Assembly: GCA_001596155.1 (NCBI GenBank)
Contig: CP014771.1
Location: forward strand, 3,038,001 to 3,102,000
Length of the DNA stretch: 64,000 nt
Reading direction: 5' to 3'
From: Hymenobacter psoromatis
GTDB lineage: Bacteria; Bacteroidota; Bacteroidia; Cytophagales; Hymenobacteraceae
Positions 51,373-59,306 of this stretch are shown here, piece after piece; within the stretch, counting starts at the first letter, position 1; every line of letters starts with the position of its first letter. The position numbers and the translations under genes are program-made. The notes under the pieces were generated by a model, which was not told where the DNA came from, ran no database searches, and saw nothing but the letters and a program-made list of their open reading frames with translations.

Positions 51373-52391
51373 GCGCTGCTGCTGGGTGTGCATAAGGCCT
51401 TATTTTTGGGACACATGCTCCATTTTAGTGCTGCCAATTGCCTTGCTGCTACCCGACGAAACCGGCATCGGATTTTGGGGCCTGTAGTCGAGGCAGGAGG
51501 GGGTAGGGATTCCTTCCAAACTGTTCTTCCTCATCGGGCAAAATATAATTTCGGGTAAAGTTGGGGGCAGTTCTTTTTTCCTTTGGTTCCGAAAAAAGTC
51601 CTTTTACATAACAAGTGTTATAAGCGACACCTTGGAAAAGCGGCGGTTTTTATCCCTTCCGGTCGCTGCGCCCAACATGGTACTTTGCACAGATTAGCTT
51701 CCCCAATAACGCTTGTTAACTAATATCTTAGCGAGGTAAAGTCATTAGATTTCTTTTCACAGTACATTCATCATTATAGTACTAAACGACTATGGACTGT
51801 AAGTCCATAGGTTTGAAAGCGAATGGAATTCGGCGGTTTCGGCTAAAGCCGACTGAAAGAAGCCACTGAAAGTGGGTCGCTTTAGAATAAAATTCTGCTG
51901 GCTAAACGCTGGCGTCGGTCATTGAGCAAATAGCAATAACTAACTGACAATCAAAAATTAAACAGCCTTGCCTGAACAAGACCGGCAAAAGTGAGTAGCA
52001 ACTAAAGTCTTGCCCTAAAGGGCATAGCTTTAACTAGCGTACTTGAAAAGTAAATAGCAAGACCTTTCCTATTTGGCCTTCTTATAGTAGCGAGGGGGTA
52101 AAATTACTGTAAGCTGTTTCGAAACAGGTCCGGAAAGCCGTAACTTATTGACCCTGTAAGTCTTGCAGCCCACTTAGCTAATTAGTCCAGCAAACAGGGT
52201 TCAGAAAGACAGTCCAAAAAGAAACAGCCAGTTGGTTTATTAAACCTAGCTTTTTGGGCCGCATGAAAATGACATCTGCTTAAAATTCAGCGACATATTA
52301 TATATGATATGTCCTTAGAGTAAGTTTGACTCCTTGCTGCTATAAGAAGGCCTATTTAAGTATGACCGTTCAACATTTTTTTATTCCAAAC
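51373..52391. other. AT-richer non-coding region with clustered hairpins, candidate structured RNA
   Basis: This 1-kb gap has no credible gene. From 51790 to about 52200 it holds many short perfect stems, most with A-rich loops: CTATGGACT/AGTCCATAG (51790-51810), TCGGC/GCCGA (51839-51852), CCACT/AGTGG (51863-51875), AGAAT/ATTCT (51884-51896), TGCCC/GGGCA (52011-52024), TACTT/AAGTA (52040-52052), CTGTTTCGAAACAG (52114-52127) and CCCTGT/ACAGGG (52152, 52194). An outer stem AAAGCGA/TCGCTTT (51816-51822, 51877-51883) encloses two of them. It is not tRNA, tmRNA, RNase P or SRP RNA as far as I can tell. Strand unknown. Confidence 0.35.
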
Positions 52392-53063
52392 ATGAGAAAG
52401 ATTTCCAATGCAGGTTTTAAAGTGCTAGCTAATGCAGCGTTACTTACTATTCTGGGTAGTTGCCAACGACAGGAGTTACCAGCACCCGTTTTATCTTCAC
52501 CTTCCCCTACTACTACTCACAGCACCAATGATGTTGCTTTAGGCCCAGTAATTGTCATCGGTCACCGGCCAATAGAAACTAAGGTTCCCCCTCCTAGTGG
52601 AGATGACGGAGGTGGAGGAAGTGGAGGGGGTCAAGGAGGTGGTGGAACTGGCGGAGGGAGTGGCGGGGGGAGTTATGGCGGTAGCGCTGGCGGAAACACG
52701 AGCTTCCCTACAGGTATTGCTACTATGTCTGCCTCGGTTACGCCTCAGACACCTAAAATAGGTACTTACGCGGCTGTTCTTGCTATTAAACCAAGTTTAT
52801 ACCAAGTTGTAAACGTGTATGTGGACGTTGATACAAATACTCATCAACTCAATGAGGTTCAAGTGACTCTAAATGGAGTAGTATGGCTCACTAAGTTAAC
52901 CCAAATAGGCGATGGGACACTAACAGGATATGATGCAAACTCAGACACTTATTACTTCACTGTGACTTATCAAAAAGTCGTAGGAGACATATGGAGTAGC
53001 CAAGTAACTTTGACAGGTACCCTATCTCCTAGTCATGGCGTAGGAACCTTAACTATCCCTTAA
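52392..53063 (+). CDS. Gly-rich lipoprotein of unknown function
   Basis: A 223-residue protein from ATG 52392 (MRKISNAGFKVLANAALLTILGSCQRQE) with a good lipobox (ILGSC). A Pro/Thr-rich segment with VALGPVIVIGHRPIETK leads into a long flexible Gly/Ser linker (~80-120), then a C-terminal beta-rich domain (ATMSASVTPQTPKIGTYAAVL ... YQVVNVYVDVDTNTHQLNEVQVTLNG ... VTLTGTLSPSHG). The PVIVIGHRP phrase is typical of N-terminal regions of Bacteroidota lipoproteins and some polymorphic-toxin-like surface proteins. GC is clearly below that of flanking genes, suggesting transfer. The C-terminal domain is unrecognised. Confidence 0.75.
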   Translation: MRKISNAGFKVLANAALLTILGSCQRQELPAPVLSSPSPTTTHSTNDVALGPVIVIGHRPIETKVPPPSGDDGGGGSGGGQGGGGTGGGSGGGSYGGSAGGNTSFPTGIATMSASVTPQTPKIGTYAAVLAIKPSLYQVVNVYVDVDTNTHQLNEVQVTLNGVVWLTKLTQIGDGTLTGYDANSDTYYFTVTYQKVVGDIWSSQVTLTGTLSPSHGVGTLTIP

Positions 53064-53083
53064 TTAATCTTCCCTACCGAACT

Positions 53084-53215
53084 ATGGTTTTCCTATTTTC
53101 AACCTCCTATTGGGTTAGTTCTTTTGGTTACACATTGGTGTTACTAATCAGCCTAGGTATAGCTTTCCTATTACTAAGGCTATTGATTCGTTTAAATCAT
53201 TTTAATAGAAAATAA
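53084..53215 (+). CDS. 43-residue membrane microprotein (hypothetical)
   Basis: An open frame MVFLFSTSYWVSSFGYTLVL followed by LISLGIAFLLLRLLIRLNHF and a basic NRK tail, 21 bases after the lipoprotein stop. One long hydrophobic helix and a basic C-terminus suit a small single-pass membrane protein. Close spacing suggests cotranscription with the lipoprotein, perhaps as a partner or antagonist. It is short and in an AT-rich context, so chance is possible. A CTTTTACAT/ATGTAAAAAG inverted repeat at 53283-53322 may terminate the transcript. Confidence 0.45.
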   Translation: MVFLFSTSYWVSSFGYTLVLLISLGIAFLLLRLLIRLNHFNRK

Positions 53216-53336
53216 GGCTATAGTAGGGCTTACACATCGAAACTTCTAGACATCAGCTAGTGTAATCTGTAAAGTCGTAAGCTCTTTTACATGATGCAAA
53301 CGGTCGTTTACAAGATGTAAAAAGCAGGCGCCGCCG

Positions 53337-54035
53337 CTACGCCAGCGCCTTGCGTGGCTTGGGCACTGACCCGGCTTGCGCAAATAGCTCGCGCAGCCGC
53401 TCAGTCGTCAGCCCGGTATAGTCGTTAATGACGGTGAGCGGGGCCTGAAAGTCCTTCGCTTTCAGCGTAGTAAGTACGCCTACGCAGGCCATTTTGGCGC
53501 GGTAGGCGGCTTGTTCGCCCAAGGTGGCGTCTTCGAAAACCAGGCAGTGGGCGGGCCCTACCCCCAGCTTGCGGGCCACTACGGCGTAGGTGTCGGCGTG
53601 GGGCTTGCCCTGGCGCACGTCGTCTTTGCCCACCACCACGTCGAAGTGGCGGCGCAGGTCGAGGTGGTCGAGGATGTAGGCGAGGGTAGGGCCGCCCGAG
53701 CCGGTGCCGAGGCCGATTTTGAGGCCGGCGGCTCGGGCGGCGGTCAGAAATTCGACCAGGCCGGCCAGCGGCTGGCGCTGGCTCCAGTAGAGGGTGCGGT
53801 AGAGAAATTCGCGCTGGGCAGCGTATTCTTCTAACTGCTTTTTGGGCACTTCGTGGCGGAAAACGCTTTGCAGAATTTCGGTGGCGGGCATGCCGTTGAG
53901 ACAGCGCAGCAGGCGGCGGGCGTTGGTGGTAAGGCCCAGGTCGCGGAACAGCAGTTGAAAGGCGCGGGCCTGCACGGGCGTGTTGTGGATGAGCACGCCA
54001 TCCATGTCAAAAATGAGCGCTTGTAAGTCAGGCAT
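53337..54035 (-). CDS. HAD-superfamily phosphatase, beta-phosphoglucomutase-like
   Basis: A 232-residue enzyme from ATG 54035 (MPDLQALIFDMDGVLIHNTP). Motif I is FDMDGVLIHNT, with both aspartates; motif II Thr/Ser is in LGTGSGG; motif III Lys in GKDDVRQGKPHADTYAVVARKLG; and motif IV is VFEDATLGEQAAYRAKM. The cap domain (subclass I) lies after motif I (RRLLRCLNGMPATEILQSVF). The GKP and HxD elements fit the beta-phosphoglucomutase/phosphatase branch acting on sugar phosphates. The precise substrate is unknown. It diverges from the PafA gene. Confidence 0.87.
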   Translation of the reverse strand: MPDLQALIFDMDGVLIHNTPVQARAFQLLFRDLGLTTNARRLLRCLNGMPATEILQSVFRHEVPKKQLEEYAAQREFLYRTLYWSQRQPLAGLVEFLTAARAAGLKIGLGTGSGGPTLAYILDHLDLRRHFDVVVGKDDVRQGKPHADTYAVVARKLGVGPAHCLVFEDATLGEQAAYRAKMACVGVLTTLKAKDFQAPLTVINDYTGLTTERLRELFAQAGSVPKPRKALA

Positions 54036-54089
54036 AGTCGGGTAACGAAAGGGAAACGTGCGCCGCTGTACGGCCCGGCGGCCGGCGGG

Positions 54090-54097
54090 TATCTTTG
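54090..54097 (+). promoter_or_regulatory. TAnnTTTG -7 box upstream of the PafA-type phosphatase
   Basis: TATCTTTG fits the Bacteroidota -7 consensus exactly and lies 25 bases before the phosphatase ATG, implying a very short 5' leader. Confidence 0.5.
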
Positions 54098-54122
54098 CGA
54101 GCCGCATTTTATTGGCTTTCGC

Positions 54123-55838
54123 ATGAAAAAACTCGGATTGCTGCTATTGCTGGCCCTGCCGGCCCTGCCCGCGCTGGCGCAGAAAAAAGGCCCGGCCCTA
54201 CCCCGCCCCAAGCTGGTGGTGGGCATCGTAATCGACCAGATGCGCTACGACTACCTCTACCGCTACTGGGATAAGTTTGGCAGCGGCGGCTTCAAACGAC
54301 TTCTGGGCGAGGGCTTTAGCTACGAGAGCTGCCACTACAACTACGTGCCCACCTACACCGGGCCGGGCCACACCAGCATCTACACGGGCACTACCCCCTC
54401 GACCCACGGCATCGTGGGCAACAACTGGTATGAGCGCGAAACGGGCCACACCGTCTATGTGACCGACGACAAAACCGTGCAGGCCGTGGGCGGCACGGCG
54501 GCGGCGGGGCAGATGTCGCCGCGCCACAACCTGGCCACCACCATCACCGACGAGCTGCGGCTGGCCACCAATTTTCAGAGCAAGGTCATTGGCGTCTGCA
54601 TCAAGGACCGGGGTAGCATTCTGCCCGCCGGCCACGCCGCCAACGCCGCCTACTGGTACGATGGCAGCAACGGCGCTTTTATCAGCAGCACGTTTTACAC
54701 CCAGGCGTTGCCCGACTGGGTGAACAAGTTCAACGGCGCCGGCCACGCGGCCGAGTACCTCAGCAAGCCCTGGAACACGCTGCTGCCCATTGCGGACTAC
54801 ACCGAAAGCACGCCCGACGACGTGCCCTGGGAGGCGGCTTTCAAGGGCGAAACCCGGCCGGTTTTTCCGCACGACCTGCCCGCGCTGAGCGCCGTGACGC
54901 CCGCCGCCGTGAAGGCTGCCGAAAAGGCTTCGGGTGAAAACCGGCCCGCCTCCACCGCCCCCACCCGCAACCTCGACCTCATCCGCTCCACGCCCTTCGG
55001 CAACTCGCTCACCGCCGACTTTGCCATCGAAACCCTGCGCCAGGAGCAGATGGGCCAGCGCGGCCAGACCGATTTTCTGGCCCTCAGCTTCAGCAGCACC
55101 GACTACGTGGGGCACCAGTTTGGCACCACGGCCATCGAAACCGAAGACACCTACCTGCGCCTCGACCGCGACCTGGCCCGCCTGCTCGATGTTATTGACA
55201 AACAGGTGGGTAAGAGCGAGGCGCTGGTGTTCCTGACTGCCGACCACGGGGCCGACCAAGCCGCCGGCTTTTTGGAGGCGCACCAGCTGCCGGGCGGCGG
55301 CGTGGGCGTGGCCCCGCTGCGCGACTCGGTGCAGCGCGCCCTGGTGCGCGCCCACGGCCCCGGCAAATGGGTAGTGGACCTGGAAAACCAGCAGGTGTAC
55401 CTCAACCGGCCCTTGCTGGCGGAGAAAAAGCTGGAGCTGGCCAAGGTGCAGAACGAGGTAGCCGAAGTGCTGCGCCAGCAGCTGCACATCGCGCAGGCCA
55501 TTTCGGCCATCGACTTGCAGCGCAATTCCTGGCCGGTGGGCCTGGGCATGTATCAGGCCAACGGCTTCTACGCCCCGCGCTCGGGCGACGTGCTGTTTGT
55601 GCTGTCGCCGGGCTGGCTCGAAGCCTACTCCTACCCCGTCATCAAGGGCACGACGCACGGCGCGTCCTGGGCCTACGATACCCACGTGCCGCTGCTGTGG
55701 TGGGGCTGGCACGTGCGCCACGGCGAGTCGGCCGAGGAGGTCAAAATCGTGGATATCGCGCCCACCGTGGCCCGCTACCTGCACATTCAGGAGCCCAGCG
55801 GCACCAGCGGCACGCCGTTGCTGGAGGTGCTTCGCTAG
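54123..55838 (+). CDS. PafA-type alkaline phosphatase
   Basis: A 571-residue secreted phosphatase with signal peptide MKKLGLLLLLALPALPALAQ. Its residues align with characterised PafA: metal ligand Asp38 (VVGIVIDQMRYDYLYRY), nucleophile Thr79 (NYVPTYTGPGHTSIYTGT), Asn100 (HGIVGNNWY), Lys161/Arg163 (GVCIKDRGSILPAGH), and metal sites SFSSTDYVGHQFG and LTADHGADQ. PafA enzymes are calcium-independent zinc phosphomonoesterases releasing phosphate in the periplasm. The inorganic pyrophosphatase gene follows 71 bases later, a suitable phosphate-metabolism neighbour. A -7 box lies just upstream. Confidence 0.9.
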   Translation: MKKLGLLLLLALPALPALAQKKGPALPRPKLVVGIVIDQMRYDYLYRYWDKFGSGGFKRLLGEGFSYESCHYNYVPTYTGPGHTSIYTGTTPSTHGIVGNNWYERETGHTVYVTDDKTVQAVGGTAAAGQMSPRHNLATTITDELRLATNFQSKVIGVCIKDRGSILPAGHAANAAYWYDGSNGAFISSTFYTQALPDWVNKFNGAGHAAEYLSKPWNTLLPIADYTESTPDDVPWEAAFKGETRPVFPHDLPALSAVTPAAVKAAEKASGENRPASTAPTRNLDLIRSTPFGNSLTADFAIETLRQEQMGQRGQTDFLALSFSSTDYVGHQFGTTAIETEDTYLRLDRDLARLLDVIDKQVGKSEALVFLTADHGADQAAGFLEAHQLPGGGVGVAPLRDSVQRALVRAHGPGKWVVDLENQQVYLNRPLLAEKKLELAKVQNEVAEVLRQQLHIAQAISAIDLQRNSWPVGLGMYQANGFYAPRSGDVLFVLSPGWLEAYSYPVIKGTTHGASWAYDTHVPLLWWGWHVRHGESAEEVKIVDIAPTVARYLHIQEPSGTSGTPLLEVLR

Positions 55839-55909
55839 GCAGTTCGGCGATTAGTCGCGTTCTTTCGTAACGTAGTTTTTTTTAGTTTACTCTTCCCTCC
55901 TCCTTCCAA

Positions 55910-56461
55910 GTGTCCCAATTCAACCCCTGGCACGACGTTTCGCGCGGCGAAAACCTCCCTACTACCGTCACCGGCGTCATCGAAATTCCCAAAGGCAGCA
56001 AGGGCAAATACGAGCTCGATAAAGAAAGCGGCCTGCTCAAGCTTGACCGCGTGCTGTTTTCGGCCGTGCACTACCCCGCCGCCTACGGCTTTATTCCGCA
56101 GACGTACTGCGACGACCACGACCCGCTCGATATTCTGGTGCTGTGCTCGGTCGATATTCCGCATATGTGCTTGGTCGAGGCCAAGGTTATCGGCGTGATG
56201 CAGATGCTGGACCAGGACGAGGAGGATGACAAAATCATCGCCGTGGCCGCCCACGATGTGTCGGTGAACCACTACAACGAGCTGGCCGACCTGCCGCCCT
56301 ACATGATGCTGGAAATGCAGCGCTTTTTTGAAGACTACAAAGCCCTGGAAAACAAGCAGGTAGTGGTGAAGCAGTTCTTGGGACGCGAAGATGCTTACCG
56401 CATCATCGACGCCAGCATTACGCTGTATGAGGAAACGTTTGGCGACCGCGCCAAAAAGTAA
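55910..56461 (+). CDS. ppa: Inorganic pyrophosphatase (family I)
   Basis: A 183-residue cytoplasmic enzyme hydrolysing pyrophosphate. The GTG start at 55910 gives [20 protein letters not shown]. Active-site text: [49 protein letters not shown] (metal-binding aspartates; the family signature usually has Gly where His stands here), and [11 protein letters not shown]. Length is normal for family I bacterial enzymes. It follows the PafA gene. Confidence 0.93.
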   Translation: MSQFNPWHDVSRGENLPTTVTGVIEIPKGSKGKYELDKESGLLKLDRVLFSAVHYPAAYGFIPQTYCDDHDPLDILVLCSVDIPHMCLVEAKVIGVMQMLDQDEEDDKIIAVAAHDVSVNHYNELADLPPYMMLEMQRFFEDYKALENKQVVVKQFLGREDAYRIIDASITLYEETFGDRAKK

Positions 56462-56504
56462 GGTCCCGTTGCCGGCCCGGCTGGCTCGCCAGTTGGCCTA
56501 CCCC

Positions 56505-56597
56505 CGAACGTCATGCTGAGCAAGGTGCAGCAGCTCTACCGCATCGTTGGATGGACCAGTAGAGCTGCCGCGCTTTGTCCGGCATGACGTTTTTTCG
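56505..56597. repeat. Inverted repeat of the GTCATGCTGAGC type
   Basis: CGAACGTCATGCTGAGCAAGG... with GCAGCAGCTCTAC on the left, and GTAGAGCTGC...GGCATGACGTTTTTTCG on the right, form a ~35-base inverted repeat. Layout resembles the repeat before ispD (outer GTCAT..., inner gene-like arms). Its right arm contains two ATGs that could be taken for starts of the next gene. Confidence 0.75.
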
Positions 56598-56625
56598 GGT
56601 TGCTACCCTCATTTTTTCCCGCCGA

Positions 56626-57483
56626 ATGCCCGCCGCCCGCCGCGCCCTACCCCTGCGCCTGCTCGACGCCCTGCTTTACAGCAGTGCCTGGCTGGCGGCC
56701 GCCGCCGCCGCCCAAACGGCGACTACGCTGCGCCAGTGGCCGGGCCTGGGCGGCCCGGCCGGCCCGCACGTGGTGGTGCTGGTGTTCGCGGCCACGCTGC
56801 TCACCTATAATCTCGACGCGGCGCTGCCTTTCAAGCATCGGCAGCCGCCGGGCACCTCGGGACGCAAGGCCTGGCAGCAGCACCACCGCCCGGCCATGCT
56901 GGTGCTGGCCGGCGCGGCCGCCCTGGTCGATGCCTACCTGCTGCTCACCGACGGCTGGCTGCGTTTCCTACCCCTGCTGGTGCCGCTCACGGCGCTGGCC
57001 GTGGGCTACTCGTGGCCGCTGCTGCCGTGGCGGGGCCGCTGGCGCGCCATCCGGGAGGTGCCGCTGCTGAAGGTGTTTCTGATTGCGGGCGTGTGGACGG
57101 CCGTGACCGGCGGCCTGCCCGCGCTGGCCCTGCACCAGCCGCTGGCCGACGTGCAGGGCTTGCTGGCCCAGCGGTTTTGCTTGGTAACGGCCCTGGCCAT
57201 CGTGTTTGACATTCGGGACTACAGCCGCGACCAGCTGGCGGGCCTGCGCACCTTCCCTACCCAGCTGGGGGTAGGCGGGTCCAAGGTCGTGGCCTTGGGC
57301 TTTTTGGCCGGTGCCGCGGCGCTGGGCCTGGCGCGCGGGGCCGCGCCGCTGGCGGTGCTGCTGCCGACCGCGCTGGCGGCGGCCGTTATCCTGGCCGCGC
57401 GAGAGGCGCGGGGCGACTACTTTTTTGCCCTGCTCACTGATGGCGTGCTGGTGGTGCAGGCAGTGGCCTACTTTGTGCTTTAG
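56626..57483 (+). CDS. UbiA-like prenyltransferase-family membrane protein
   Basis: A 285-residue polytopic protein from ATG 56626 (MPAARRALPLRLLDALLYSS); in-frame ATGs at 56575 and 56584 lie inside an inverted repeat, so I prefer the later start. About eight helices. The first aspartate-rich site is reduced to YNLDAALPFKHR, and the second is FDIRDYSRDQLAGLRTFPTQLG, the pattern of UbiA-superfamily aromatic prenyltransferases. The first motif lacks the usual NDxxDxxxD spacing, so activity is uncertain; Bacteroidota have a related family with no known substrate. Inner-membrane location. Confidence 0.75.
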   Translation: MPAARRALPLRLLDALLYSSAWLAAAAAAQTATTLRQWPGLGGPAGPHVVVLVFAATLLTYNLDAALPFKHRQPPGTSGRKAWQQHHRPAMLVLAGAAALVDAYLLLTDGWLRFLPLLVPLTALAVGYSWPLLPWRGRWRAIREVPLLKVFLIAGVWTAVTGGLPALALHQPLADVQGLLAQRFCLVTALAIVFDIRDYSRDQLAGLRTFPTQLGVGGSKVVALGFLAGAAALGLARGAAPLAVLLPTALAAAVILAAREARGDYFFALLTDGVLVVQAVAYFVL

Positions 57484-57668
57484 CGCCGGTGGGCGGGGGT
57501 AGGGTGGGCAAGCTGGTGCCTCTGCCGGGCGGAGTATTCGCCCAAGCAATTTTAACAAGCTAGCCATGCTTAAAGATAAGGCGCTCAAAAAAAACAGCAT
57601 ACGGCTTCGCCACTGTTCTGCCTATCTACGTAAGCCAGGGCACACCTCACTTTCACCCTTGTTTACCT

Positions 57669-59027
57669 ATGAGTCAGAACCTGTTAGACCTCGTTCAGAA
57701 CTACTTTACCAGCGATACCGTGCGCCAGACGAGCGCCGCCCTGGGCGAGAGCGAAAGCTCGGTTGGCACCGCGCTGCGCAGTGTGGTGCCGCTGGCGCTG
57801 GGTGGGCTGCTGGCCCACGCGCAGCAGCCCGGCGGGGCCGCCAACCTCCTGGGCATGGCCCAGCAAGCGCACAGCAGCGGCCTGCTCGGCAACCTGAGCG
57901 GCTTGCTGGGCGGGCTGGGCAACACCCCCGCCACTACCCCCACCGCCGATGGCGGGCTGCTGAGCCGGGGCGGCGACCTGCTGCGCTCGGTGATGGGCAG
58001 TGGCTACACGCCCGCCGTGGCGGCCGTGGGCCAGCAGGCCGGGGTTGGCTCCTCTACCGTGAGCAGCTTGCTGAGCATGGCAGTGCCGGTGGTGCTGGGC
58101 CTGCTGGGCCGCCACGCCAGCCAGAACAACCTGGATGCCAACGGCCTGGGCAGCTACCTGGGCGAGCAGCGCGGCAGTATTACGAGCGCGCTCGGCAACT
58201 TGCCGGGTGGCCTAAGCCCGATGCTATCGGGCCTGGGCCTGGGCACGGCCGCTACTAATACCGCCGGCCAGGTGGGTAGCACGGTAGCCGCCGCAGCCAA
58301 CCGCACCGGCGACGCCGTGCGCAACACAACCCGCGACGTGGAAACCGCCGTGGCCAGCCCCAACCGCTGGCCCTGGATTTTGCTGGCGCTGGCGGCGCTG
58401 GCGGCGGTGCTGTACTTTGTGCGCAGCCGCAACCAAACGCCCGAGGCCCCGGCAGCCACCACCATGCCCGCCGACACGGCCCGGACCGTGGCCGCCGCCC
58501 CGGCAGCCGCGCCCACTGGCCGCTACGATGAGAAAACCGGCAACTACGTTTACGACACCGGCGCCGCTACTACCGTGAAGCTGCCCGATGGCACGGTGCT
58601 GAACGTGGGTGGCAGCTCGACCGAGGCGCGCCTGTTTAACTTCCTCAACGACAACGGCCAGACGGTGAGCACCGACAAAACCCAGGGCTGGATTAGCCTC
58701 GACCGGGTGTACTTCAACACGGGCAAGGCCACGCTCACCAACGAGTCGCTGGTGCAGCTCCAGAACCTGGCGGCCATCCTCAAGGCCTTCCCCAACGCCG
58801 CCATTAAGCTGGGTGGCTACACCGATAACACCGGCGTGGCTGACAAGAACGTGCTGCTGAGTGCCGACCGCGCCAACGCCGCCCGCATGACCGTAGTTGC
58901 CCACGGCATCGCGCCGGGCCGCGTCATGGCCGAAGGCTACGGCCAGGAGCACCCGCTCACGAGCAACGACACGCCCGCCGGCCGCGCCCAAAACCGCCGC
59001 GTCGATGTGCGGGTAACCAAGAAGTAG
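57669..59027 (+). CDS. DUF937-OmpA family protein (first of tandem pair)
   Basis: A 452-residue protein. Residues 1-~215 are DUF937 (MSQNLLDLVQNYFTSDTVRQTSAALGESESSVGTAL, then repeated GLL/GGL helices), one TM at ~236-253 (WPWILLALAALAAVLYFVR), and a C-terminal OmpA/peptidoglycan-binding domain (VYFNTGKATLTNESLVQLQNLAAIL, KLGGYTDNTGVADKNVLLSADRANA, GYGQEHPLTSNDTPAGRAQNRRVDVRV). The DUF937 half would face the cytoplasm and the OmpA half the peptidoglycan. The role is unknown; it is perhaps a cell-envelope anchor. A terminator hairpin follows, then a paralogue. Confidence 0.88.
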   Translation: MSQNLLDLVQNYFTSDTVRQTSAALGESESSVGTALRSVVPLALGGLLAHAQQPGGAANLLGMAQQAHSSGLLGNLSGLLGGLGNTPATTPTADGGLLSRGGDLLRSVMGSGYTPAVAAVGQQAGVGSSTVSSLLSMAVPVVLGLLGRHASQNNLDANGLGSYLGEQRGSITSALGNLPGGLSPMLSGLGLGTAATNTAGQVGSTVAAAANRTGDAVRNTTRDVETAVASPNRWPWILLALAALAAVLYFVRSRNQTPEAPAATTMPADTARTVAAAPAAAPTGRYDEKTGNYVYDTGAATTVKLPDGTVLNVGGSSTEARLFNFLNDNGQTVSTDKTQGWISLDRVYFNTGKATLTNESLVQLQNLAAILKAFPNAAIKLGGYTDNTGVADKNVLLSADRANAARMTVVAHGIAPGRVMAEGYGQEHPLTSNDTPAGRAQNRRVDVRVTKK

Positions 59028-59044
59028 CCCGCCGCCTTGGGTCT

Positions 59045-59091
59045 AGCTACGCAAAAGTGCCTTCCTGAGCCTCGGGAAGGCATTTTTCGCG
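59045..59091 (+). terminator. Terminator between the two DUF937-OmpA genes
   Basis: TGCCTTCC pairs with GGGAAGGCA, then TTTTT; an outer CTACGC/GCGTAG pair extends the stem (59045-59091). The stem, loop and T-run fit rho-independent termination. Confidence 0.75.
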
Positions 59092-59306
59092 TAGCTGGGA
59101 GTATCTTGGCACGCAGCCCTACCCCTGCCCGCACGGCCGAAGCTGCTGGCGGGCCGACGGGCCTGGAAAGCACCCTGCACCCTTACCAAGTTGCATTCAG
59201 GCACGATTATGTAGCATTTTGCGGGAAACGCTAAAAACCTGGCAAATTCAGCTGGTAGCCAGCCGGCTACGTAATCTGCCTGCGCCTCATTTCTTTTGCC
59301 TGTTCC

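Noticed and set aside
51790..52200. Hairpin region considered as tRNA, tmRNA, RNase P or SRP RNA
   Set aside because: No acceptor or CCA-like ends, no GAGGAAAGTCC core of RNase P and no complete SRP Alu or GGAAGCAGC loop were found; it was kept only as an unclassified structured candidate.
54198..55784. 528-codon open frame opposite the PafA-type phosphatase
   Set aside because: Antisense to a gene with intact catalytic residues; its composition reflects GC-rich third positions and no motif is visible.
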